Part shown: one piece after another, positions 1 to 10,225 of the stretch
Layout: every line of letters starts with the position of its first letter
How positions within the stretch are numbered: position 1 is the first letter of the stretch
Assembly: GCA_032622095.1 (NCBI GenBank)
Contig: CP136064.1
Location: 190,945,794 to 191,009,793, forward strand
DNA from: Siphonodentalium dalli
Lineage: Eukaryota; Mollusca; Scaphopoda; Gadilida; Siphonodentaliidae
DNA length: 64,000 nt
Direction of reading: 5' to 3'
The notes under the pieces: generated by a model
What the model was told of the DNA's origin: nothing
Seen by the model: the letters and a program-made list of their open reading frames with translations, nothing else
Database searches by the model: none
Program-made: the position numbers and the translations under genes

Positions 1-125
1 GCTGCCTCTATCCCTTCTAAGTCATTATCTTTGTCCACTTCCATAGGCTCTGCAGTGGATGGGTCATCTTCTACTGGTTGAGGAGGTAGAGCTGTTGTAG
101 TTTTGTGCTTTTTTCCCTTTGCCAT
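1..125 (-). CDS. 5'-terminal coding exon (partial) of an unidentified protein
   Basis: The minus strand is open from an ATG at 125-123 to the window edge (41 codons) and begins MAKGKKHKTTTALPPQPVED. The segment is lysine-rich at the start and then rich in proline, threonine and acidic residues, like a disordered nuclear-protein N terminus. The start is supported by an in-frame TAA four codons upstream and by a purine at -3 with G at +4. No splice donor is seen before the edge, so the exon continues to the left. Codon content is ordinary and frame-consistent, unlike the AT-rich noise frames elsewhere. I do not recognise the family and infer no function. It is probably a real gene whose body lies outside the window and whose promoter would lie to the right of 125. 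Confidence 0.55.
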   Translation of the reverse strand, partial: MAKGKKHKTTTALPPQPVEDDPSTAEPMEVDKDNDLEGIEA

Positions 126-598
126 CGTTCTATGTTAAATGTTCTGCAAAAATAATGACATTACAGCTGGTACATCGACTTGAAAATATTTCAATGGCTT
201 CAAAGTTGAACAATCAACAAAGGAATAAACAACATATACAGCTGGCAAACAAATAATTAATTTAACTTTTGATCGAAGTGAAGGGGTATTTTTCACAAAC
301 AAGTTCATCAGGAAAACAGAAAATTTGTGTTGCCATGTACATTTCAAAAGCTACAAATGGCACATTTTCTTGCCTACATGTATACATATCTAGAAACTTA
401 TTCATGGGTGTTCTCAATTGCAAGGAGACAGGGGTTTTCTGGACATGAAATTTCAAAATTTGCATACAAACCATCGTATATCCTATTTTGGATGTGGAAA
501 GTTTAGATGGACCTACACATAAAACTACTTAATTGTTATAAAGTATAATAATCGCTAGTTGCCAATCCATAGGAAAGTAAATTAAAATTCAAACAACT
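126..598. other. Upstream region of the minus-strand exon; no gene seen
   Basis: AT-rich sequence immediately 5' of the 1-125 exon. It would hold the 5' UTR or promoter (or a 5' intron) of that gene. No TATA box at a convincing distance and no repeat family was recognised. Confidence 0.3.
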
Positions 599-1017
599 TC
601 AAGGCTGTAACACGACATCAAAGGCAAAGGAAGCCGCTGACGCTCCACTGATTGTTATATATATACTGTTATACATGTAAAGTCTGGTGACGTAAACGAC
701 ACACAGTGAAATTTTTTGACAACTGACTAGTCCATTTTCTACAACTTCAGCAATTACACACACTTTCAATTGAGGACAACCGCAATGTGTGTATGTCATG
801 TGGAACATCGATGTATTGCATTTAGATTTTTTACTGTCAATTTTAGTAAAGAATTTCCACACTGGACTTATTTTGGCATGTGCCATTTTGAATTTACCAG
901 AGTTCTGCGTAGTACGCAATACTACATATACATGTACACATATTGACATAACCGCGAGAGAACCGAATGCCAGTTAACACATTTTCTGATTGTATTTCGG
1001 TTAACCTCCCAACACTA
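599..1017 (-). mobile_element. 5' end of a hAT-like transposon
   Basis: The sequence ending at 1017 reads inward on the minus strand as TAGTGTTGGGAGGTTAACCG. This is the same kind of terminus as the complete hAT at 30297-31373 (TAGAGATGGGCGGTTAACCG on its right end). About 130 bp inside lies a BED-finger first exon, the same layout as in that element. The opposite end was not found, so the left limit is arbitrary and no TSD can be given. A related end fragment occurs inside another hAT at about 57761. Confidence 0.5.
815..886 (-). pseudogene. BED-type zinc-finger first exon of a hAT transposase (relic)
   Basis: From the ATG at 886 the minus strand encodes MAHAKISPVWKFFTKIDSKK followed by SKCN. 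This matches the opening of BED fingers (S-x-VW-x-[FY]-F ... KCN-x-C), the DNA-binding module at the N terminus of hAT transposases and ZBED proteins. After KCN the frame stays open but loses the expected second Cys and the downstream T-N-L/H-H pattern, so the finger is not complete here. Either a splice junction is degraded or the element is a truncated relic. The parallel exon at 31140-31254 reads SPVWK-stop-FSKKDKKSKC, supporting the assignment. It would have bound transposon ends in the nucleus; it is almost certainly not functional. Confidence 0.55.
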
Positions 1018-2341
1018 CATCAGTCTCGCGTAATCATAATGTGATAGGGATCATTGTCGTAGCGTTTTCTACATAAATACACACGTGTTGATATTATAAG
1101 TTCATGTTCTTCTGTTCATCGATCAAACAACAAATCATGCAGTTCTTTTGGTCCGTATTCAATACTAAGATCAATATCATGAATATGTGACCATGAGGCC
1201 TAAAAAAAAAGACGTTTGTTTCCGCTAAGCCAACCGACCCTATTTTAAACCCCCAACCCTAAACTTTTTATTGCCATTGCAAAAACAACAAAAAATTGGA
1301 CCCAATTCATATTCATATTCAACAAGATGCAAAACATTACTAGTAATATATTTATATATATTGCCATAAGAAATTTAAGTTTACAAAAAGATTTAAGTTG
1401 GAATCACACCGTACTGTAAATGTAAAGTATGTTTGGCTTTATCTAGCTTTCATCTGTGAAAACTTCAAATAGTTTGAGTCCAGGTTTGTTATCATTCAGC
1501 CTCCAGACTTCAGTATTTCAATCAAATACAGTACAGGAACATTAACAATTTGATCAAATCAACCTGGTTATCAGGTGGGATATCATAATACCAAATGAAA
1601 AATTAACATAGAGATTAGTACTATAAATAGTAATTACTAACTTAATAGACATTGTTTCTGTACTACATGTAGTATATTATGTATGTGTCTCACTTGAATT
1701 TTATAAAATAGCCTATTATATGAATTAGAGTGATAATGGTAAGTCTCATTTCAAGCAGGATAATCATAGTCCATTGAACCAAAGATATCTGACAATATCT
1801 TATAACCATTTCCAATCCATACATATAAAACAAGAGATCGACTGTCGTCCGGTGCATACTAGTACCTTCTTAGCGCATACCGCCTGATGTGGGCATATCT
1901 ATAACTTATGATTGCTATACTCAGACAGATGGACCCAAAAAATCAGCATTTTCATGTAAGGCCAAATAAAAAAGATAATATGTTTCCGATAACGGAGAGA
2001 AAAAATTAGGGTAGGTAGGTAGGGAAATGTTTTTTTTTTATTATTTTTTGATATTTTTTTCCAGCTGCAGAAATATTGAACTACCTCGACCGAAATGACA
2101 TAAAATGCCTACTTGTGTTGTAGGGAAAGTATTACTTGTGGAAATATACATTAACATTGAACAAGATATCAAACTTGCTGTTATTCTTAATAGTGTGTTT
2201 CAGTATTCACATACTGATTTTGGCCATAAACTCAGAGGGATGGGGCTCGGAATTTACTAAGTGTCCGAAAATATTATAGAACCTATATATTTGAATTGTT
2301 CATATGGGATATTCTGCCTGATTGTTGAAGATGTCAGTTGG

Positions 2342-2447
2342 GCTGAAGGGGGTCACTCACCAAATAAAAGTGCTGAAGGGTATTTTACGGTACACAGGTT
2401 TTGAAAATCTGCTGAAGGGTACACAGGGTTTGTGATCAGCACTAATG
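2342..2447. mobile_element. Solitary end of a Mutator-like (MULE) family
   Basis: GCTGAAGGGGGTCACTC, then TGCTGAAGGGT, a CACAGGTTTTGAAAAT block and GTTTGTGATC match the termini of the 54366-61215 element. The second end and a TSD were not found. Confidence 0.5.
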
Positions 2448-2675
2448 CAGTTACTTTAAGTGTGTTCCCGAAAGTCTGGCAGCCACCAGCAGTTCGTCTT
2501 CAGTTAATTTTAAATTTCCTTGCAACCTATACAAAGATCCTCTAACAGAAATCATGACAAGACACGAATATACTGTTCAGCACATTTTCAAAACCTGTGT
2601 AGCATTAGTTGGTGTCAATTATAAAAGCAAGTTTATCAAAACAAAACATTTATTTTGAACAAAATAATATATTAA

Positions 2676-3001
2676 AGGGGTACTGTACCCTGAATCCGGT
2701 TATTTGTAGGACTATCTCCTTGTATACTCAACAGAATATATGCAATAAATGAATGAATTTGAGGCATGTATTAATGCCAAATACACTTATGTGCTCTATG
2801 AATGGTGCAAACAACATGGTAAGTATATTGAAAATGAATTTATGACTCCAGTCATATAAATTACCATGTTGTTTGCATCGTTCTCATAGAACACATCAGT
2901 GTATTTGGCACTAATCCATGGCTCAAATGCATTAATTTGCTGCATATATTCTCTTGAGTATAAAAGGAGATGGTCCCACAATTGGCAGATTCAGTACCCC
3001 T
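2676..3001. mobile_element. Foldback MITE, giant hairpin, TTAA-type target
   Basis: The two halves are inverted copies (arms of about 150 bp around a short loop near 2830-2865). Arms begin AGGGGTACTG and share TCTCCTT-x-TATACTCAA and ATATATGCA. Flanks are TTAA (2672-2675) and TTAG, a probable decayed TTAA. A related foldback lies at 43262-43575. Confidence 0.65.
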
Positions 3002-3277
3002 TTAGATAGCACCCAGCATTTTTAAATGTGTGCAAAAGAAACATGGTGGGTGAAGCAATGAAGTGTACCAGTAAAATGTTGTTTGAATATTAAGTGTCAA
3101 ACGAAATGGAAATGGACATTTCTCATGCTGTCAAGAAAATAATAAATGGGCATGCATGTTTATTTGGAACTCATGAATATGTTCCATAAGTCCCAAACAA
3201 GGCATAATGGTAAAGCAGGCATGAGATCCACTCTCTTGAAATTAAAATTGCAAGATTCATGCCTATCAATCCACAAC

Positions 3278-4260
3278 CAGTGTTCGCGCTGGACCGAAAA
3301 AAACTTTAGCCAAAAGTTTAGCCAAATGACAATTTTATTAGCCAAATGACAATTTTATTAGCCAAATTTATTTTGGCCAATTAAAAAAAAACTATGGCCA
3401 AATTAAATCATCGTTTTCTGGTCGGTTCACAATTAATGACTAAAACGTCAAATCTAAGAGGCACAGGTAAATACACAATAATTTAACTAATTGTGATGAA
3501 CTAGAAATATATTATATATATCATTTATTAAAAATTATTAATCTTTATGTGAAAGAGTGGGGGGGGGGGGGGGGGGGGGGGGGGGCAATTCGGGATTGTC
3601 CTTCTTAATGTCATTATTTTTTTGTTTTATATCAATATCTTTTTTTAAATCATTAAATATTAATTATCCTTGCGAAAATATCTAAGTGACATCTGGAAAC
3701 TAATAACTTAATATTGTTAGGCCATTATCAAATTACAATCTGTCATAAAAGCATGCATATTATTTTGAATGTATCGGTATTGACGACAAATAGCCACAAA
3801 ATATCTGTCGTGATTCACATTTGCTGATTAAGCTATTGTCTTACACTTGGTGTAAGACAAACCTTGACTGTCATAAGTACAATGTCATCATAAACATGCA
3901 TTGTGCAGGATCCCCGTGAGTGACCAGACAGACAATGGGGGGATTAGCGGATTAAATGTAAAATAATGATATGACCTTTTGCTGTTTCGTGCAGAGTGAC
4001 GGGTTTCCCCTTGTACTGTCCGCGATTGGGTTTCCCTTTGTACAGTCGGCGATATATTCCCACTTACGTATATGATGTTTTCGGACTAGATCGTTCACAT
4101 CACAGAATTGAAAACCCACTTGCCAAATATTCATGCTTCCAGTCTCCATATGTGGGTCAACAAAAGTTTAGCCAAAATTTTAGCCAAATGAAATTTTTAT
4201 TAGCCAAATTCGAAAAAGATTAGCCATTGGCTAATTTGGCTACCGACAGCGCGAACACTG
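3278..4260. mobile_element. Non-autonomous hAT transposon
   Basis: Perfect 14-bp TIRs CAGTGTTCGCGCTG flanked by the 8-bp TSD TCCACAAC (3270-3277, 4261-4268). Both subterminal regions carry repeated TTAGCCAAAT/ATTTGGCTAA motifs, probably transposase-binding sites. It has a 27-bp poly-G tract and no open frame. Confidence 0.88.
3559..3585. repeat. Poly-G tract (27 G)
   Basis: Uninterrupted G run inside the hAT element; its length may be an assembly or sequencing estimate. Confidence 0.9.
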
Positions 4261-4534
4261 TCCACAACCCATCACACACCTGTGGCTTTTGAGACAACTG
4301 TCACACTTCATGTCACTTATCACAGGCTTATGTTAGAAACCATGTGTTTTGCACCTAATGATTATCAATATTTATGAGCATTGGCTTTTTCTCAAAATAT
4401 CAATAAAAAGATTAGGGTCGGGGTTATTTTTAGGGTCGGTCCGATGTACGGAAACATATTATCTTTTTTATTTGGCCTAAACAAAGATGAATAACTATAA
4501 AACAAAAAACAAAACAGTTGAATGTGCCATTAAA

Positions 4535-5160
4535 TGTCCTCATAGTGGTGAACATCCATACAAAATTTCATTGAGATCCGAGCATTACTGTTCAAGTTAT
4601 GAGCTGATCAGACATCGGATGGACCAAACAGCCAACATTTCCAGATAAACAAAGATCAATAACTCTAGAATGGAAAAGCGGAACAGAACAATAGAACCCT
4701 CTATTGAATGTCCTCATAGTAGTAAACATCCATACCAAATTTCATTGAGATCCCAGCACAACTGTTGAAGTTACGACATGAACAGACACCAGACGGACCA
4801 AAAAGCCAATATTTCCAGATAAACAAAGATGTATAAACTTGTCTAGAATGGAAAATTCGAACAAAAGGATGGAACCCTCTTTTTATTGACCTCATAGTAG
4901 TGAACATCCATACCAAGTTTCATTGAGATCCCAGCACAACTGTTGAAGTTACGACATGAACAGACCCCAGACAGACCAAAAAGCCAACATTTCCAGATAA
5001 ACAAAGATGAAACACTCTAGAATGGAAAATCCAAACAAAACGATGGAACCCTCTATTTAATGTCCTCATAGTAGTGAACATCCATACCTAATTTCATTGA
5101 GATCCGAGTACTACTGTTCAAGTTATGACATGAACAGACATCGGACGGACGCACGGACGG
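4535..5160. repeat. Degenerate tandem repeat, ~175 bp x 4
   Basis: Four units carry AACATCCATACCAAATTTCA and CCAGATAAACAAAGATGA at spacings of about 174-178 bp, ending in GGACGGACGCACGGACGGAC. The same family recurs at about 33960-34380. This is a dispersed repeat type common in marine invertebrates; the source element is unknown. Confidence 0.75.
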
Positions 5161-5506
5161 ACAGGTGCAAAACAGTATACCCCCCTTTTTTTTTTTTAAA
5201 GGGGTATAAAAAATTTCCAAAGTTATGCTTGAGAAACTTGATCAAATTTACCTCTCAGTAAAATTCAAAATACTGACTCTGTCCTAGATTAGCTCTAAAT
5301 GCAATGGATTTTCAAAAAATTTCCAGGGTGAGAACCCCCACCATCAGCAGGGGGGGGGGGGGGGTCATGCACCCCTCCCAAAGCTTCCTCCGCTCAGGCC
5401 TTCAGGTTATGCCTTTGGCATATCATTGCCCAAAAACAGGTGTCCTCAAAAAATACCTAGATCCTTCACTGAATGCGGAGGAGAAGGTGGCGTTCTGAAG
5501 CCATCA
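5161..5506. other. Gene-free spacer with poly-G tract
   Basis: Contains a homopyrimidine/purine tract near 5181-5205 and a 15-bp G run at 5350-5364 in a GC-richer patch. No family or gene recognised. Confidence 0.5.
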
Positions 5507-5510
5507 TTAA

Positions 5511-6635
5511 TCCTTTGAACCCGAGTGACCGGAAAACCGGCCTCAGCGTGAACATCCAAATACCCCAGCGGCCAGTATACCCGCCGCTGGACCGGCCATA
5601 TATCGACCGCCACATGTTTGTTGTTTACATAAATCGTAAAGTTGTCTGCTTGTCCAATAGTTATGTTTTTGTTAGTGTCTTGTTGCTATTGTGTTTAAGC
5701 ACACAACATAATGAATTATTAAGCCTAAAACATTTTCAGTAGACAAGGTGGTCCGACAAATTTTGGAATCGGACGCGGAAGATTTCGATGATGATGACTA
5801 CGCCATTTGTGAGTTAGAATGGGAGAACGAAAGCACAGTGACACTGGGACGTCAGTCGCTCCAGGAGCGGGTGGCATTGTTTCAAGTAGAGATACGACAA
5901 GAGATCAATGTATGGGGTAGTTGAGGTGTTGTGGAAGTGGGCGGAGCTTATGTCGAGGTAGGGGCGTGGCAGGGGTGTGGCTTCATACCTGCATTTAGTC
6001 ACAGTGATCATAATGTCCATACGTTGAAAATGGACGCAACTTCAATAAGTATGGACAGTACACCCAAAGGTGGATTACTTAAATTTATTTTGGGATGATG
6101 CACTCTGGCATTTGATTGTCGACGAGACCGACCGAAACGCTCGTCACGTGATTTCGGAAAAACGTAACAAGCGCCTAGGAAATGTCTAAAATGGGGCATA
6201 ATATGATTGAATGCTCAGGGCAATGGTGTCATTCGATCATTTGGGGTTAGCAACCGTTGCTACCCTTAATTAAAAGTTTGGTTCACTCATCCGGCCAGAT
6301 ATATAACAAATTTCACAATGGGGCATGGGCTGCATCGAAAACACCATTTCCTAGGGCAGAAATACGTCGATAAAAGCTATAATTGCATTTTATATTCATT
6401 TCGGGTAGCTGCATAGCAACCGTTGCCAGGGAGTGATCGTGTGGCAATGTATCCCGGTCTTAAAATACTCAGTGGTCCATGGGGAACATACATGTACAGT
6501 TTCAGATCTATGGCACCACTTAAACAGAACCCACACATTGCGCCTAAACAAAGTCTACAATTATTAAAATCAAAAATAACACTGGGAGCCCAGGGTCATG
6601 GTGTCGATCGTTGTGGGGAGTCAGGGTTCAAAGGG
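5511..6635 (+). mobile_element. piggyBac-derived element (1.1 kb)
   Basis: TIR-like ends [C/T]CCTTTGAACCC are flanked by TTAA on both sides (5507-5510, 6636-6639), the piggyBac target signature. Inside is a segment encoding an acidic transposase N-terminal region (5742-5924). The length is about half that of an autonomous element, so this is an internally deleted derivative. Confidence 0.72.
5742..5924 (+). pseudogene. piggyBac transposase N-terminal exon relic
   Basis: A CATTTTCAG acceptor-like sequence ends at 5739 and is followed by a frame from 5742 reading DKVVRQILESDAEDFDDDDY and continuing to a TGA at 5922-5924 (60 codons). An ILESD stretch followed by a run of Asp/Glu is typical of the disordered acidic N terminus of piggyBac transposases and their domesticated PGBD relatives. 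The DDD catalytic core and C-terminal Cys-rich finger are absent. Position inside a TTAA-flanked element supports the call. Function would have been transposon excision and integration; this piece is non-functional. Family assignment is by composition and context. Confidence 0.5.
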
Positions 6636-7224
6636 TTAAGAGATCGGTACAAGACGGTCACTCCAATATGTGAACAGTGCAGTGGTGCTGGACTGACTCC
6701 AGTTGTCGCCAGACCATATGGGAAATATTAGGATTATCAAAGACTATATTAGTATATAGACTAGTATATATGTAGATCATGCCATGAATCTCTACTATAT
6801 GGCTAACGCCCGTAGAGATCATATTCCACCAGTACAAAACCTTGGAACTTTTTGAAGTTTTGACAAGGAATAACACGGGAATATATTTATTAATGATTAT
6901 CTGTTCCTTAATAGTGTACTTCACTATATGTGAAGGACCCAACTCAAAATTGCTAATTTTTCTGTGACTTTTGTGAGCCGATATGGCAATATGCATTGAA
7001 TTAATTACTCAGGAAAAGTTCCATAATTGTAAGAAATGCAAAGCAAAATCGCTCACAAAGTCACTTAAAATGTGAAATATCGAGTTGGGTCCTTCACCTA
7101 CAGTGAAGTACATTATTAAGAAAGAGATAATAACAAAGAAATATATCCCCCGTGTTATTTTTTCGACTTTATAAGGTTCCCTGTCAAAACTTCAAAAAGT
7201 TCCCAGGTTTTGTACTGGTGGAAT

Positions 7225-9081
7225 TAGGGGTGCCACGATTAATCGTATAATCGATGAACCGTTGATAAAGCCGATAATCGATTACCATTTCCGTCATCGA
7301 TTAATCTGCGTTATTTATTTCGGACGTTGGAAAATGCCGGTTATTGTTGAATACCCTGATTGTTTTAAACAGTTTAATATACAACCGATGGGTTAACAAC
7401 ATTTGATCATGTATCAAAGAGATTCCGACAACATGAGTACTACTAGACGTATATGTTGCAAACAGCCGGCAGTTCATTTGATGAAATGGTTACTCTTCGA
7501 GTCATTGTATATTCTTCAAATTGCATGGCGCCATGATGGCGGCACTGCAGCTTTGAACTTATGCCGACATCGTTGTGTATTTCTGCAAGAAAGGCGGCAC
7601 TACGTCTTTGAAATGTGCTGACTGTCAGTGAACTGAATGCCATCGCCCTTGAATCTCATTGGACCAAAGAGGAGTTGATTGACATTCTCTCAAAATCAGG
7701 GAACCTACGGCATTTTAATCAGCGATATTCTCGGCGGTGTCATTTGCAGCAAGTATACTTTGTTTGTACAAGTATACTTAGATGTTACTAGTACAGGCTA
7801 TCGCTTATAGTGTGGCGACTGCTAAATGAAATTAACTATTACCAAATTCTTAACTTGTTCTGAGTCCTGAAATTTGCGGGCAGGGGCCCACCTTTGTAAT
7901 TGTTTTCCATGCTCTGGAAGTTCGCTGAAACTTATAGTTTCCGTAACATTAGATTCCTTTTTTTTTTAGGAACCACCGTCGGTCCGTCGTGCATTCCTAT
8001 TTTTATATTGCTTGTATGTTTGGCTGTTAAATTAATCGCTACGTTCGTTCCAATGAACTCACAAATATTATAACCATGACATCGCCGAGAACTGTGCTTG
8101 TATTGAACACATTGTGCTCATTAGTCATTACCGGTGGTTTATGATGCACTTTATTAACACAATAAAAGGTCGGCCGACCACAGTGTCCCCCGACAATGTG
8201 GAAAGTCGATGGCCGCTTTGTTACAGAAATAAAAAAAAAGTTGATGGCCGCTTTGTTTAAGAAATTTAAAAAAATGTTGAAATGTTCTAAGTCGAAAGGG
8301 TTAATAATTCCGTAAAAAAATAAATTTTCCGTCATCTATATATACATGTTGCACATCTGCAATATGTGGGTAACAATACTCTGAAGTTTCAAATATCTAC
8401 GATCAAAACTGTAGGAGGAGTTGATTACACCATGAAGGTACCCTCATAAAGAAAATTATAAAAAAAAAAATGTTCCAAATTCTCTAAGTCGAAAACCCCC
8501 TCAAAAATATGGAAAAAATGATATTTTGTATTACCTATATAGATGTTGAAAATCACCAACATGTTAGGAACAATATCCCAGAGTTTAAAATCTCTACATT
8601 TAAAACTGTAGGAGGAGTTGATTACACCTTGAAGGTACCCAATCTCATCCAAAAGGCAAAAATGTTCCAAATTTTCTAAGTAAAAAAACCCCCGAAAATA
8701 TGGAAAAAATTATATTTTTGATTAGCTATATAGATGTTGCAAATCACCAACATGTTAGGAACAATATCCCAGAGTTTCAAATCTCTACGTTTAAAACTGT
8801 AGGAGTTGATTACACCATGAAGGTACCCAATCTCGGACGCATGGACGCACGAGGGTCATTTCTATAGTCCTCCGACGGAAACGTCGGGGGACAAAAATTA
8901 TATCAGCCGATGCCTCAAACAAGCAGCGATAGCAGTTAACCAGCACCCAGCCAATATGGCAATAGGCCATATTACGGAATACTTCTACTGATGTTATTAT
9001 TATTATGTACGATTAATCGATTATAGTCGATTATTGACGACCGATTATCGATTATCAAAATAAATAATCGTGGCACCTCTA
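7225..9081. mobile_element. Non-autonomous hAT transposon (1.86 kb)
   Basis: TIRs TAG[G/A]GGTGCCACGATTA, 8-bp TSD GGTGGAAT (7217-7224, 9082-9089). Removing element and one TSD restores the foldback arm. Subterminal regions are rich in CGATTAATCG/ATCGATTA motifs. Within it, 8183-8895 is bounded by inverted GTCCCCCGAC/GTCGGGGGAC and carries a tandem repeat. No transposase frame. Confidence 0.88.
8345..8850. repeat. Degenerate tandem repeat, ~195 bp x 2.5
   Basis: ACTGTAGGAGGAGTTGATTA recurs at 8408, 8605 and (shortened) 8796, with shared AACATGTTAGGAACAATATC. It ends in CGGACGCATGGACGCACGAG, like other GGAC-tailed repeats here. Confidence 0.75.
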
Positions 9082-9387
9082 GGTGGAATAAGATCTCTAC
9101 GGGCGGTAGCCATAGTAGAGATTCATGGCATGATCTAGTATATATGTAAATATTAAAGCATATGTAAGATTGAATTGGAGTTTATAGTTTCTCTGTCATC
9201 TGGGTTAACATGATTGGGGCTTAGAAGTACATAGTTTGGGTTATTGACAAGTATTATAGTTATTTTTAAAGATACTGAAAAAACAAAAGTTAACCAAAAC
9301 AAAAAAGTTAAGCCTACCTACCTACATTGTACCCTAATTTTTTTCAGCTCGTCAGCGGAAACAAACGTATTTTTTTGTTAGGCCTGA

Positions 9388-10222
9388 TCAATTTTATCGC
9401 AGTTTCGTCCTTGTGCTAAAAGAAATTTTTGCCTTTGTCAGAACTCCGGTAGAAAATTAGTTTCGAACTGAAGCAGACAGCAATTATTTACGGAAACATT
9501 TCAATCTCATGCCAACTGAGACCAATTGGTGTATTTTATGTATATCTTGAATCTTGATCTTGATTAAATCAAGATCAAGATTCAATAGTTACAGTGCTAT
9601 GTTGAAAGACATTATCGCAACGCACAGGCATCAAGCTTCCGATAATTAGTTATTATAATTTTGTTTAGCGTTGTTTCGGTTTCTGATAGTGATAGACTTG
9701 GCAAAGGTATCAGCGTATCCTGGTTTACATGTAAGTGAAGGTAGTGCTGTCTCAGTTTCACAATATTACACTTCACCGGTTGAAATCTCATCCACCATCG
9801 GATTACTGTTTCTGTTAACAATAACACTAACAGTACGACAACAACCCCATCAGTGGCATCACACTCGTCATTCACAGATCACCCATTCACTTTCTCAGTG
9901 TAACAGCATTATATTACAGTCTGACATTTGAACAATATAAAATATAAAACATGTCCATTTCTCATTTCATCACAGATAAAAGGCAAGTTTCCATATTAAT
10001 CATTTAAGTAATTAAAACCAATTACATGTTGCCGAAAAGATGAGACTTTAATATCGATTACATTTTTTCAGCGGCATATTAATAATTTGAATTTTCATTT
10101 TCCGACAAAGTCAAAGTTGACCAAAGGAGCAATTATAAGAAATAATTAATACTATTTGTGTAAATATTGATAGCTATAGCCAATATGCAACAATAAAAAT
10201 CAATAACGATCATTTGATGTAA
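9388..10222. other. Gene-free spacer
   Basis: Ordinary AT-rich sequence between two Harbinger-like elements. The only marked structure is the palindrome at 9547-9585. Short frames here show no family resemblance. Confidence 0.5.
9547..9585. repeat. Perfect 39-bp palindrome
   Basis: 19-bp arms TTGAATCTTGATCTTGATT around a single central A. The arm itself repeats CTTGAT. Confidence 0.9.
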
Positions 10223-10225
10223 TAA

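Larger units (their letters stand above)
1960..4477 (-). mobile_element. PIF/Harbinger-like element, second family member, with nested insertions
   Basis: The ends read GGCCAAATAAAAAAG then ATAATATGTTTCCG inward, flanked by TAA on both sides (1957-1959, 4478-4480). It is inverted relative to 10226-11507: the block 1980-2160 is the reverse complement of about 10705-10850 plus 11455-11507, and 3170-3260 is the reverse complement of about 10320-10400. It contains a MULE-type end, a foldback MITE and a hAT. No transposase frame is seen. Confidence 0.65.
6775..9135. mobile_element. Foldback element GATCATGCCATGAATC, split by a hAT
   Basis: Long inverted arms (about 210 bp) begin GATCATGCCATGAATCTCTA and pass through TACAAAACCT and GTGAAGGACCCAACTC. 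Left arm is 6775-7000; the right arm is about 7070-7224 plus 9090-9135. The intervening 7225-9089 is a hAT plus TSD. It is flanked by an exact 13-bp direct repeat, TAGTATATATGTA (6762-6774, 9136-9148), unusually long for a TSD. Relatives lie at about 44390-44545 and 46364-46720. Confidence 0.7.
1197..9384 (+). mobile_element. Large PIF/Harbinger-like element, heavily nested (8.2 kb)
   Basis: Both ends read inward as GGCCTAA, an A-run, then ACGTTTGTTTCCGCT, giving TIRs of about 30 bp. They are flanked by the 3-bp repeat TGA (1194-1196 and 9385-9387). The left end continues into the CCGACCCTA...CCCTAAAC module and the right end into the ACCCTAATTTTTT module, the same two different ends found in order in the copy at 10226-11507. 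A 3-bp TWA-like TSD fits PIF/Harbinger. Most of its length is later insertions. No transposase is recognised. That the two ends belong to one insertion is an inference from matching TIRs and TSD. Confidence 0.5.

Noticed and set aside
599-949. Whole 116-codon minus frame as a gene
   Set aside because: Only the segment from the ATG at 886 resembles a BED finger, and the match ends after KCN; the rest is unlike any domain.
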